A DNA stretch of 64,000 nt from Pestalotiopsis fici W106-1 (taxonomy: Eukaryota > Ascomycota > Sordariomycetes > Amphisphaeriales > Sporocadaceae): positions 2,485,077 through 2,549,076 of the forward strand of contig NW_006917095.1 of assembly GCF_000516985.1 (NCBI RefSeq), given 5' to 3'. Of the stretch, positions 33,151 to 43,889 are shown in pieces. The notes under the pieces are model-generated. The model did not search any database, was not told where the DNA came from, and worked only from the letters and a program-made list of their open reading frames with translations. The position numbers were made by a program, and so were the translations under genes. Position 1 is the stretch's first letter, and each line of letters starts with the position of its first letter.

Positions 33151-35406
33151 AAGCAAAGTTAGAAGTACATGTCGTTCTGTTTTTAGTATTCTCCGAGGGC
33201 GCCAGACCGTCGATAGTATCTCAGATTGTTCGGCTTGTTCATGATTGAAGATCAAAAGTTAATTGCCGAACTTCCGTTCACTTCCTTCATGAGGACATCC
33301 CATGCGCTGAGAAAGTAAAAATGATCCTTGGTATATGGGAAACTTGGTCGTATCAATCTTTAAACTTATCTTGCGTTTCTCAGAGTGTTGGGAACACCAC
33401 ATCGACAGCATAAGTCCACTGATGGTGTGCCGTACGGATCAGCAGAAATTCCGACTGGCCGGTGCAATGATTCCGCAAAGCCGATTAACAAGACGGTTTC
33501 GAATAATTCCGCTGTGCCGGGTGATGGGAATATTAGCTAGACATTTCGCTGGCTCTAGGGTTTCGGTCTTCGAGCTTGCATTCTCGTTTCTCTTTTTTCT
33601 TTTCTTTGGGGTTGTGTTATTGTAATATTTGTCCTGATAATCTATCCATCGACGACCGACCAGCACTTTGATTTTCACACGCTCTTCCTGTGTACCTCAC
33701 ATGCGTACGATCAGACAACATACGATACTCCAATTGGTCTCATGCTTTTGCCATATGTCTACAAAAAGCCCTAGCTACTTCATAGCCACAGCTGATGCGA
33801 CTGTTCACTACGTTTGCCACTAAGGTACAACGATGAAGATGATATATTTCCAATCATGCCTCATCGACTACGACCCGATAAATATCACCATTTACGGAAA
33901 GACGACGACCAAAGTAAGGCCTTTTGCTAGCATATATTGATTAACGCATGATACGAATAGCTCTAAGGTTAGAGGTCTATAACTCAAGAAACGCACATCG
34001 ACTCCATATGGCAGCAAATAACGGTGGTGGAAACACCTTTCCGATCCTCAGATTTTTATATCGTCTACAACCCATCAAATTGCAAGGCATGATAATCGCC
34101 TTACCGGAATTGAAATTGAGCTTTGTCAAAAAGCAGTACCCTGGTTCTATGAATGAATCCTTTGTCGGTAGTTCATCCTTGATGGATTTAAGGTCATGAA
34201 GTTGGAATGACTATACCGATGAATGAACATGGCTAGGATAACGAGCACTAATATACATATGGGCCCTCAATGAGATCGGCGAAACGTACTAGAGGCAGAG
34301 TGAGGATGGCGAGTGGGTTCTGTTGCTTTTCATAAATATATAGTACGACTGTTTTTGGATCCCAGCTAAGGCGGCTTCCTTGTATTTATGGCAAGCTGCA
34401 CGTCTTCAGTTGGACAATCGAGCTGTGATATGCAATGGATCTCTCTAGGATCACAAGAAACTCGGTGTCTTTGCACAGGCAGGCAACATCGGTGATGCTA
34501 CAGCTTGAGTCTTTTAGGCTCTCAAGGTTAGACTCGACGGCGCAGGATGGAAGATGAGAAATTACATCCTCGGATGATGACAATTGTAAGTTATGTAGGT
34601 GATGGGATAATGATAGCTAAAGGTGTGCACAGCCAAAGCCAGATGACAAAAGGACCGAAAATCGTGAATCGAGTCGGGCTCTCGGAGTCGGACAAGCCGG
34701 GATCATTTGCCTTGGCGCCTTGGATCCACCTCTAAATTACCGATGACCTATCTTCAGTTCTGAGGTGCTATGCGTCGAATACAGGCACTCGGTTGCTGCC
34801 AACAGGAAACTTAACGCATTGTAGAATTGAGGGGCTGACCGCATGGCTCAAGACATGGTTGCTCTCTGCACTCAAGCTGCTCAAACTTGTTGAAGTCTGT
34901 CTCTCATACTGTACCTATCTCGCTGAGTTGGATCGAAACGACGGAGGACGAAGTGAGCGGCTATAAGTTGCGCTCCATAATCAAATAGGTCACATATCAT
35001 AAGAAAAGTAGACACAACTCAGTAATATCACAATACAATGAATGCATCCCTTTCCTCCAAGGCCATTTGAAGATATTCAAGAACTGATCAAACTGGGCCA
35101 TAATTATGAATTATCCGAGGAATGACTGTTTGATTTTCAGCTTTTGATCTGCTTGAGTCTTAAGCAGCTCGATTCAAACGTGGCCATCATCATGCTGTCA
35201 CTCCAGCTAGCCAAATAAGATGACGTAAATTAGGATATGAAATTGTCTTGAACCTGCATATTTCACAAAGTGAGCGAAGATCGTGAGAATCGGTTGTTCA
35301 GTAGTAAGTAGTCAAGAGTAAGCGAATCATAATATAGAACAAAATTAAAAATGAATCAAGGGGACTACGAGCCATGGGTTGCCTACAGCAAAAAAAGATG
35401 GGCATC
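33151..35406. other. Gene-poor interval left of the tRNA-like repeats
   Basis: About 2.3 kb with no supported gene. It is moderately AT-rich and marks the passage from the housekeeping block to the accessory region. Confidence 0.45.
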
Positions 35407-35504
35407 CTCCCCCGCCTGGACTCGAACCAAGAACCTCCTGATCTCTACTAAACAGTCATACTGTTATATACAAGTCAGGCTCGCTACCATTGCGACACAA
35501 GGGA
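35407..35504 (-). tRNA. tRNA-like gene, possible tRNA-Thr(TGT) with 26-base intron, copy 1
   Basis: Read on the minus strand it folds as a cloverleaf by eye: acceptor arms TCCCTTG and CGGGGGA (two G-T pairs), D arm TCGC/GCGA with loop AATGGTA, anticodon arm CCTGA/TCAGG, and T arm CTTGG/CCAGG with loop TTCGAGT, a perfect RNA polymerase III B box. The anticodon loop reads CT-TGT-A followed by 26 extra bases just 3' of position 37, the canonical eukaryotic intron site. Mature length would be 72. Oddities: a T-A first pair and a G discriminator are not usual for tRNA-Thr, so identity is uncertain and a pseudogene is possible. Confidence 0.6.
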
Positions 35505-35509
35505 CAGTT

Positions 35510-35709
35510 TTTAAACCCACTGTTTGTTAAGAGTACCCGGTTTATCGGTGCATATAGAANNNNNNNNNNNNNNNNNNNNNNNNNNNNNNNNNNNNNNNNN
35601 NNNNNNNNNNNNNNNNNNNNNNNNNNNNNNNNNNNNNNNNNNNNNNNNNNNNNNNNNNNTTTAAACCCACTGTTTGTTAAGAGTACCCGGTTTATCGGTG
35701 CATATAGAA
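35510..35709. repeat. Identical 50-base sequence on both sides of an assembly gap
   Basis: Positions 35510 to 35559 and 35660 to 35709 carry exactly the same 50 bases, beginning TTTAAACCCACTG and ending GTGCATATAGAA. The 100 N between them (35560 to 35659) are a conventional gap of unknown size. The block is the spacer downstream of the tRNA-like copies; a diverged version also follows copy 2 (from about 35872). Confidence 0.9.
35560..35659. other. Assembly gap of 100 N
   Basis: One hundred consecutive N. Because the flanks are identical, the true sequence may be a collapsed tandem array of the tRNA-containing unit, or no sequence at all. Confidence 0.97.
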
Positions 35710-35769
35710 TACTGGATGAATACTGCTACTAAGAAATATAGTTGCCTATAGCAAAAAAAGATGGGCATT

Positions 35770-35867
35770 CTCCCCCGCCTGGATTCGAACCAAGAACCTC
35801 CTGATCTCTACTAAACAGTCATACTGTTATATACAAGTCAGGCTCGCTACCGTTGCGACACAAGGGA
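35770..35867 (-). tRNA. tRNA-like gene, possible tRNA-Thr(TGT) with 26-base intron, copy 2
   Basis: A near-identical second copy in the same orientation. It differs at a few loop positions (T loop TTCGAAT, D loop AACGGTA) that do not break the stems, while the acceptor, anticodon stem and intron are unchanged. The A-rich block 5'-AGCAAAAAAAGATGGGCAT and the spacer are shared too, so the whole unit was duplicated. If the gap is spurious the repeat period would be about 211 bases. Confidence 0.6.
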
Positions 35868-36707
35868 TAGTTTTAGACCCACTGTTTGTTGAAAGTACCT
35901 GGTTTATCGATGCATGTAATATACCGAATGAATACTGCTACCAAGAAAAATAGTTCCTTTGCAGCATTCCAGGAAACATTCCAAGATTTAACCGTGATTG
36001 ACCCAACAGGAAAGCGTATCTAGAGGTTCCTTCGAACCAATTCTGCACGGCATAAGTTTCCTCCTTTATTGCATAACACAATGAGAACACAGGAGAGAAT
36101 ATCACTTTCTAAGCCTTGATCGCACACGACCTCCAAATGGACTCATGCCTTCTTTCGTATGTAGTATAAGTATTCCAAAGATATGGCATCATGCTCCTCT
36201 CTTACACATGATGTTTCTGTTCTGCTATATGCCTTAGCGGTACACCATCCTTTGCTAGAGCCCCTATGAAAAGCATGCAAACAAGCTGTAGAGTCTATCT
36301 ATCTATAATCATGCCCTAGCCTGTGTTTAGGTCCGAACATCTTCCTTCCTTCAAGCGATGAAGTCATCACCATCCCAGGCTGATTAATGAATTTATCTCA
36401 CCTGAGCCGATATGTGAAGGGGGGACTGAAGACGAGATGATCGAGCAAGCATTGAAAGATGTCTGAGTTGATCTCTAGTCTACAAAAGAGAGGCGCTGAA
36501 GAGCGAACTATATACCCACGCAGGTGATCTGCGGTGGGTACTGACTACGTCAGTGCGACAATGTATTTTGTCTGAATGTGGCTGGCTATATTAAGCAGCG
36601 AACATGGCATTTGCTGGATGTTTTTCAAGTGGGGAAAAGTCTTGGAATACTCTGATTGCTGTGCGTATTTGAGAACTTTCAGTTGAGTGGCAATGGTCTT
36701 CAGACCT
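35868..36707. other. Intergenic region before the aldolase
   Basis: About 840 bases without a recognised gene; the first part continues the diverged spacer of the tRNA-like repeat. Confidence 0.45.
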
Positions 36708-37752
36708 CTAACTATCAGAAGTCTCTGTTCTAGTTGCTGGGCGACGGAATAAATCGCGAGCCTCCTTCAAATCATCCTCCATCTTCATCAGATGGAAAAC
36801 ATCTACCGTCATTATAATGAATGACAGTCTCTCGGCGAGTTTCTGAAGCGGCTGGATAGTACCCCGCAATACTTCAAAACAATGTCCCCCGACAGGTTTG
36901 TCGTGTTTCTTCGCTATCTCGAAGAATTTCTCCCGCGCCTGGATCCATTCCGGCTCATCGCCCACTCCAAGATTGGCGGGAAAGTTCATGCTGACTCGCG
37001 CATCGACTGATCCAAGCCAAACGATGTCGATTTCGGGAACTTCGGTCAATATGGCATCAAGGTTATTGATCCCTAAAGATGTTAGCCATCGAATCTTGCA
37101 CAAGCAAGGTATGTCATACCTTCAAGAGATTCAATCTGTATCATCACTGCAGCCTGATCGTTCAGGCCCTGATGCAAATCACGTCCAGGTGTCAAAGACA
37201 TATCTGCCAACTGAGGCATTAATCGGAAGGGTGGTACAGATCGATTGCCATTTGACCTTGTGCCAAATTTGGTACTGGCCATGACATGTTTCGCCTGCTC
37301 GACAGTCTCAACCTACAAGACAGTGTTATCACTCATGTCAGATTGTATACCCAAGCCATATATTGGATTTTCAGAACCCCTTGGATCGTGTCACATACCT
37401 GTGGAACAATGATGCTTGCTCCGGCATCCAAGGCATAGCCAATATTGGCATGGTCATGTCCCGGCACTCGCACCCAGGGGATAGTGCGGCCTTGACTCAT
37501 GAAGATAGTTTCATGGACCATTGTTGTCATGGTTTCGACATTGCAAGCAGTATGCTCCCAGTCGATCCAAACACAATCAAAATTCATCGGTGCAACCGCA
37601 CGTGTAATTGGAATGGAGCTCAACCCAGCATAGTAACCGAGAAGTGGTGGGATTCTCCCTTTGTAGGCATCCCGAACAGCATCACGTGCTCGATGGGGTT
37701 GAAAGAAAGACGGTGCGGCGTAAGCCAGCATGCCCTGCGACGAAGTATCCAT
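36708..37752 (-). CDS. HpcH/HpaI-family aldolase
   Basis: Minus-strand exons 37752-37399, 37312-37120 and 37072-36708, with introns of 86 and 47 bases, give 303 residues. Family blocks are FDCVWIDWEHTACNVETM, GYALDAGASIIVPQVETVEQA (restored across intron 1), IQIESLEGINNLDAIL (restored across intron 2) and DIVWLGSVDARVSMNF, which correspond to the metal- and pyruvate-binding regions of class II 2-keto-3-deoxy-acid aldolases. These enzymes reversibly split or join pyruvate (or an analogue) with an aldehyde. The usual GPxDLS near the active site is replaced by GSVDAR, so substrate or activity may differ. It is divergent from an MFS gene and shares promoter elements with the isocyanide synthases, so it probably belongs to that locus. 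Confidence 0.85.
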
Positions 37753-38329
37753 CTCTCTCAGACTTGATTTGAATGTAATTCAGGAGTGCAGAATATGGAG
37801 AAGTTTTCGATTATTTTCATGCGTCGAAATCGAGTCTTTTTACTCTGACGATGGTCCAGGTTCTGATCTGGTATAAGGACCTTCAACAATCGACTTTTAT
37901 TGTCGACTACAGACCATTCGAGCAGTTGAACGACAAGGCCTGGAGATATGAGATAGGGGTTAGATATGAATAAGTTCCGAAGCCGACCGCGAATCGGCAA
38001 TTAATGAGCATTGGATGATTCTCCGATAATTGCGCTCGGGACTTTACAGAACAAACTCAAATTTTGCTGTGGGTCTGCACCAGGCAAATAGTCGATTGCA
38101 CTTACGCGGCATACAAGTCGATGCCGACCAGTCGGTCTTTATGAGCTTAGATGATTGGGCAGTCACCACGTATCTTGTGCATATCGTGGTTTGAATTTGT
38201 CATGCAAGCGAAAGGACCGCCACACTTTTGTTTACAAGAAACTTTCATGTCTGTCTTTCGATTCCACAACTCACCGAGAATCCATTTTGTTCTATTCGGA
38301 GACAACAGAAACCCAATCGTCACTAAACC
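37753..38329. promoter_or_regulatory. Divergent promoter 1 with two TCGGRACTT elements
   Basis: The 577 bases between the aldolase and the MFS transporter contain AAGTTCCGA at 37972 to 37980 (TCGGAACTT on the minus strand) and TCGGGACTT at 38036 to 38044. The same element recurs in the two other divergent promoters of the locus. A regulatory role is inferred. Confidence 0.5.
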
Positions 38330-39646
38330 ATGAAACATCACAGACAGCCACCCCCAGTCGAAAAAATGATTCATGGAAGTCTTTTTGCCTGGATGCAAGT
38401 TGTATCAGGACACCTAGTGATATTCAATTGCTGGGGTTATATTACGTCGTAAGTGAACCATCTCTATACCGCTAAATTGTCGACTTATGACACTAGGTTC
38501 GGGCTTTTCCAACAATATTATGTTGAAAATGGGACGGGTTCAGCTTCTCAGATCGCGTGGATTGGGTCTCTACAAATGCTTCTTCTCAATATCATTGGGC
38601 TTTTCTCAGGACGGATAGTCGACCACGGATACCTTCGCCATTCTGTGACTCTAGGCTGTTGTCTTCAGGTGCTTGGTGTTTTTATGACAGCATTGTCCAC
38701 AAAGTACTGGCAGCTAGTTCTCGCGCAGGGTATATGCAGCGGTCTCGGGCATGGTTGCCTATTTGCGCCCACGATTTCGAATATTTCAGCCCATTTCAAG
38801 GAACGAAGGGCATTAGCGGTTGCATTAGCAACGTGCGGTGCTTCAACTGGAGGCATGGTGTTTCCAGCTATTGCTTATACCTGTCTGCCATCTTTAGGCT
38901 TTCGGTGGACTGTTCTCATCATGGGCTTTGTCGTCACGTTCAATGCTGCTATAATTATATTCTTCACCAATAGTAGCAACGAAATCCGAAAGCCGCAGTC
39001 TCTCATCGATCTGCGGGCGTTCAAAGAGCCGCCATACTCACTTTTTGCCTTGTGCGCGTTTTTCTCGCTGTGGGGCTTATATTTCGCATATTTTTACGTT
39101 AGTCATCTGGTCTTGAACACACTCGCTTTGCTAACAGCTTAGGTCGGAATATACGCACGTACCGTTTTACACTTCTCCGCAAAGCAATCCTTATTAATCA
39201 TTATGGCAATGAATGGCATAGGCGTTGTTGGACGAGTAGCTGCAGCACTTTTGGCAGACAAATACTTCACGCCTTTGAAATTGCTGATTCCAGCAATGGG
39301 GGTCAGTGGAATCTTGCTGATCTGTTGGAATTGGGTATCCTCGACTCAGGGACTATTTGGGTGGGCCTGTACATATGGGATGGTGGCAAACACCGCTCAA
39401 AGTCTCTTCCCGGCCAGCGTTGGCGACTTGAGCCGGGACCGGACGCGCCTCGGAACAAGAACAGGAATGGTCCTAGCTGTGACCGGTATTCCTTGCTGCT
39501 TCGGACCACCACTGGGTGGATTACTCGTTGAGATCAACCATGGCCACTACCTCTACGCACAACTATTCGGGGGGCTTACTTTGATTATTGGAAGTTTGGT
39601 TTTCTTGACAGCTCTTTTTTATCGAAGAAGAGATCAAAATAGATAG
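38330..39646 (+). CDS. MFS transporter, monocarboxylate-porter type
   Basis: Exons 38330-38448, 38497-39097 and 39143-39646, with introns of 48 and 45 bases, give 407 residues. An in-frame stop just upstream supports the ATG at 38330, unless an undetected earlier exon exists. The first helix (SLFAWMQVVSGHLVIFNCWG) and the join SFGLFQQYYVENG match the fungal MCT family, as do GLGHGCLFAPTISNISAHF, HFKERRALAVALATCGASTG and the late GFVVT and GPPLGGLLVE segments. Roughly eleven to twelve hydrophobic helices are visible, with a short N-terminus. Such carriers are common in fungal metabolite clusters, and export of the product or uptake of a precursor acid is inferred from position. Confidence 0.83.
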
Positions 39647-40551
39647 CGGGAAGAACGTGAATCATGAAACTCTTTTCACTTGAATATTATTCTCGTAAGT
39701 CATGGGTCGATTCAGCGGTAATGAGTATCCATGCTGCTCGAGGTGTCAATTGCCATGGGCGCATATCAACAATAAGGGCCAACTCGGTCATTAAGAGAGT
39801 ACCAGAACAATCAGGTAGGACAAAAGATGGGGGTTTGCTAATTCATGTTTTCACACCAACAGTCTGGTTCCTAAATAGCAGTTTCGAGTCGCTCTATTGA
39901 CACAGACAAGTCCTCTAGAGACTACTACGAGCGCCTTCAATGTTCACTGTTGTGGATTGTCTTGTAGGTCCATTATTATGAAAAGGGGAAATTAAATGGG
40001 CATCGGGCGGGTTTCTGGCAAGATCTTGGATCACTCATGTGCCGTCGAGCGCATGGAAATTTATATGCGACTTTCAAACAAGTCTCCATCTACGAGACCT
40101 CAAAGTGTCTGTACACTCTGGTACGGTCCATTTAGGACCACAGGGGTCCTTCAATTCCCCATAGATCTTGTGTGACGTTATTTTCTAACATGGACCCTTT
40201 TCATAACGAAATTCCCTGTGCCCTATTCGGTGAGCTATCTCCTAAATGTTTGATTCCTTATTATTCTATTCATTTGCTCATATAGCCCCGGATTGTAGAG
40301 GCCTCCCAGGCAATTTTAAGACACTAAATGGCGAATTCGAGAAGATGATGGTAGCAGGAGAACATAAGACTCCGTGTTCTCGAGACTACTGACAGCGGGC
40401 GAGATTGTCTGAAATATCAAAGAAAAAATCTAAATGTGTTTTCTAGCTTAGCAACCCTATCAATTCTCCAGGCCAATTTCGTACAGCTTCTCGTATTCAG
40501 ACAACAGCCGCATTCGCCACATACACGAGAGCCGTGTCAATGTTTCCTTCG
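39647..40551. other. Convergent intergenic region
   Basis: About 900 bases between the MFS and isocyanide synthase A genes; a 78-codon frame near 39664 has no family resemblance. Nothing else recognised. Confidence 0.45.
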
Positions 40552-41852
40552 TCAAGAAATATCAAAACCGCGAAGCTGTATGGTACCGAACCGCAATGCA
40601 AGGTCAACCAATTTGCCTTTGGAATCGTCATCCAGTTTCCCATTTTTCTCATCTCGATCCAGATTCGTAACAGTGACAAAACCTCCATAAGCATGGCTTA
40701 TCTCGACACGACGATTCCAGCTAAACATGGGATGTTTTTCTCGAACCAGGTATGGCGAAGAACCCCGGCTGATTATTTCAAACTGCTCAGTGTCGCGGAA
40801 CTGACTCGAGTGCCCGGTCTGAAACCTCCCATCTGCTCTGACCAGAACGCAAGAGTGCCAAGGCATCATACCGAACTCATCGGGTTGAGGAATCAAGGGA
40901 ATCGAGATTTTTGATGCTCCGGTTGATCGATGGATTGAAAGTCTTATATGGTCTGGGAACCGAGACGATAGAACTTGTTCATAAGCCTATAGATATTAGC
41001 AGTCATACAATGCCATCAGGTGGAGGAAACGTACCAGTAGTCTTTGCATCATCCGCTTTGCTACTTCTTGTGTTTCGCTTTCATACTTCGCCGGGGAAGC
41101 TTTGATGACAGGGTCAACCTCAGGCCCCCATCGAAGGTCTTCAAATGCTGACTTCACATATTGTTGGTATGTTAGCAGAGTGTCGGGGTCATTTTCGATT
41201 TTCGCCTGTAGCTGATCGCGCGTAAGAGTGAGGCGCTTCTCCATTTCCTGTCTACACACGTCGGCAACTACCAAGTACTCTTTCTTTGATAGGGAGTCGC
41301 CATCGCCAAGGCCCAGGACATCGAATAGCCGGGTGAATTTGATGTGAGTACATCCCTTCTCCTTGGCCATCTGGCGAAGCTGGAGCCCATAGTCGTAAAA
41401 GTCGCTGTCAGGAATTCCTAGAAGGTCTACATAATACAAACACCGATGTTAATGTTCTGCCGAGTAGGGACTGCAGGGTATATCCTACCATTGTACACTG
41501 GACCGTCAGACACAAGCGTCAATTCCACTCCCATTGGATATATTTGAGCCAAGCTTGTGCAGAGATGATCCAAGCGTGCCAATCCTAATTCTTCACCGAA
41601 ATCGGCGTTGCCACTCAACACCTTGTCCAAGTTCGGGTTTTTCCATGGGAACGCCGGTAGCAACAACTTAATTGGGCGTCCTGAATTTTGCGAATTGAGG
41701 ATTGTGGTGCGAATAAATCCTTCGTACGCAGTCGACAGCTTCGTTTGTAGATGGTCCTTGGACTCAGAGATAGCAGAGAAGGAGCGGAAAACATGAAGGA
41801 TATCCTCGACAAGCAGTTCTGAGGCGGGTAATATTCTCGGGGTTGTATCCAT
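40552..41852 (-). CDS. Isocyanide synthase A (DIT1/PvcA family)
   Basis: Minus-strand exons 41852-41489, 41426-41035 and 40986-40552 (introns 62 and 48) give 396 residues. The family core is clear: [50 protein letters not shown] (joined across intron 1), [29 protein letters not shown] (after intron 2), [10 protein letters not shown] and SPYLVRE. PvcA, IsnA and fungal XanB convert an amino acid amine to an isonitrile with ribulose-5-phosphate; yeast DIT1 makes a formyl-tyrosine precursor. An in-frame ATG at 41936 would add 28 residues, but a TATA-like TTTATAAAGG at about 41961 to 41970 lies too close to it, so 41852 is preferred. It is divergent from synthase B and clearly different from it in sequence. 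Confidence 0.87.
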
Positions 41853-42551
41853 GTTGTCTGAAAGATGAAATGACGATAATTGACGTGGAATTGAACAGAA
41901 TGAGTGCAGTAATTGAGAGCTTGCAAATCGTTCCATGATTTTCCTGTCCAGGATGATGCTCCTTTATAAAGGATATAACTAGATTTAGATGGTGACAGAA
42001 ATTTCAGCACGGAGGTAGCGTACCCGCAATTCACTACAACAAACCAAGCTCGAAGAATGCTCTAGTCTCACCAGTCAATTCGGAGGTATGAGTTGATGCA
42101 CCAATAGGACGCAAGCGTGCGAGCAGTCCAGTCGACATCTGTTCACGGTGTGGGGCCCCGCATTCATACTCGAGTGTGTTCCTTGCATGATGCTTTCCGG
42201 AGGCTGGTCGGAACTTAAGGATCTCGGATGTTAAGTGATTTTGAACATACTGGGAGTGATGACGATGTCGGCATTACATCGTACAGGGTCTTCATAAAGA
42301 CGGATGATTTCGGCGATTTGTCAACGCTGCGCAGTCGGAACTTTTCTGGGGCATCGGCCACTTGGAGCATAAACTGGATGAGCTCAATGTTCAATATTCC
42401 ATGCTACAGCCACTATATATTATAATAATATTGAGTGATAAGAGGCACTGTTACTCTAGTAATCATACGACATCTCATATTCACAGTTCAGAACATTCCA
42501 TACTGCTAAGTACAAAGCACAAAACATTTTGTATCAATAACTTGAACAATA
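41853..42551. promoter_or_regulatory. Divergent promoter 2 with two TCGGAACTT elements
   Basis: The 699 bases between the two isocyanide synthases hold TCGGAACTT at 42208 to 42216 and 42335 to 42343. A TATA-like sequence for synthase A is at about 41961 to 41970 and an AT-rich block (near 42413 to 42440) could serve synthase B. Confidence 0.5.
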
Positions 42552-43889
42552 ATGGCAGTCCAGGCACCTCGACTCGGCCATATCGCCACTCGCTCTGATG
42601 ATGAATCTCGCTTTCCTATAGACTCGGAACAAACCATCAAACGTATCGGAACCTATCTTGCAGAAGTCGACAGAGTGGTTGGATTGATCATGGATATTCT
42701 CGAGAAATTCAGCCTTGTCGAGCCAGGAAATACCGAGTATGTTGGCAGAAAGGTGTTTTCGCCAAGAGTCAGGCGTCATGTCATTTGTGGGCATGAGATA
42801 CCAATGGTACTTCCAGCGTTTCCATCGAAGAGTATCAACTTCCGAGACAAAGTACTCGGAACTTTGCCTGACCTGGGCGAAGAGCTAGCACTGGATAGAC
42901 TCAACGATCTTTGTTCTCAGATACAAAAGATATACCGACCAGGCGCGATGGTGCTCATCGCAACAGATGGCGCTTGCTACAATGGTACGCACACGCATTT
43001 GATCAACCCAGCATTCACTAATCGAATTGAACAGACCTTACTGGAGTGAGCGACTCGAATCTTTGGGAGTATGGGGCCACACTCCGTGCCATGGTCGCCA
43101 AGAAGGGGTACCATTGCATCAAGTTCGCACGTTTCATGAATCTCCTGGGATTATACACGGAACCCGTCATGACCAAAGAGACCTTTTGCCGTCTTCTACA
43201 ACCAAGCCGCGAGAGTTTGATGCAACGATACCTCCCTCCCAATTTCGACGTCAATGTTTGCATCAGGGAAGATCCTGATTACCATGATACCTACAATGCA
43301 TATGCAAGATTTCTGAAGAAAGATCTTGCATTCGGTGCGATTAGGGACGCAATGACAAGCGGCAAGAAGTACAAGGCAAAGGTTAATCAGACTGCAAAGG
43401 ACATGATCACCCGTGGCGTGGTAAGTTTTCACATGAGGGTACGTACCTGAGCCAAACTAACAAAATTTGATCTAGGCCTATGCGGCGCTGATCCGCGAGC
43501 AATGCCCTGAGCATGTCCGACTTTCCATCCATCCTTCGACAGGACTCACCAAGATATTCATAGCTCTGGTCCCGCAGCCGGGCTCCGTTTCAATGAGTCC
43601 GTGGCATTGTGCTGTGGCCGTGGATGTACAAGGGAGGTTCAAAACTGGACACAAGAGCGTTTGGCAAGAAACGCATGACTTGGTGTACAAGTCTAATCGC
43701 CCGTACTTCTTCCGAGAGCGTTCGGACTTGTACAATTGGGAGGCAAAGGTAGACTTTGACCATCTTTACGACCGCAAGCTTGTAATTCGCAACATGGCAG
43801 ACAAGCCCCATGAACTCTCCGAGTCTGATAAGGGACGGCTGGCCTCCCTCATTGCCCTTCAGGCTCAAGTCACTTTGGAAGGGTTTTAG
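42552..43889 (+). CDS. Isocyanide synthase B (DIT1/PvcA family)
   Basis: Exons 42552-42984, 43035-43420 and 43476-43889 (introns 50 and 55) give 410 residues. Core blocks are MVLPAFPSKSINFRDKVLG, PDLGEELALDRLNDLC, VLIATDGACYNDLTGVSD (restored across intron 1), CIKFARFMNLLGL, HVRLSIHPSTGLTKIFI, MSPWHCAVAV and RPYFFRER. Both introns sit at the same protein positions as those of synthase A, so the two genes share an ancestor with that structure. Expected activity is isonitrile formation on an amino acid in the cytosol. The usual SDG before the first intron is TDG here, and the N-terminus is about 20 residues longer than that of synthase A. No P450, oxygenase or methyltransferase of the xanthocillin type lies next to it. 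Confidence 0.88.

Noticed and set aside
41853..41936. Longer start for isocyanide synthase A at 41936
   Set aside because: It lies only about 25 bases from a TATA-like sequence, so transcription probably starts downstream of it; kept as an alternative.
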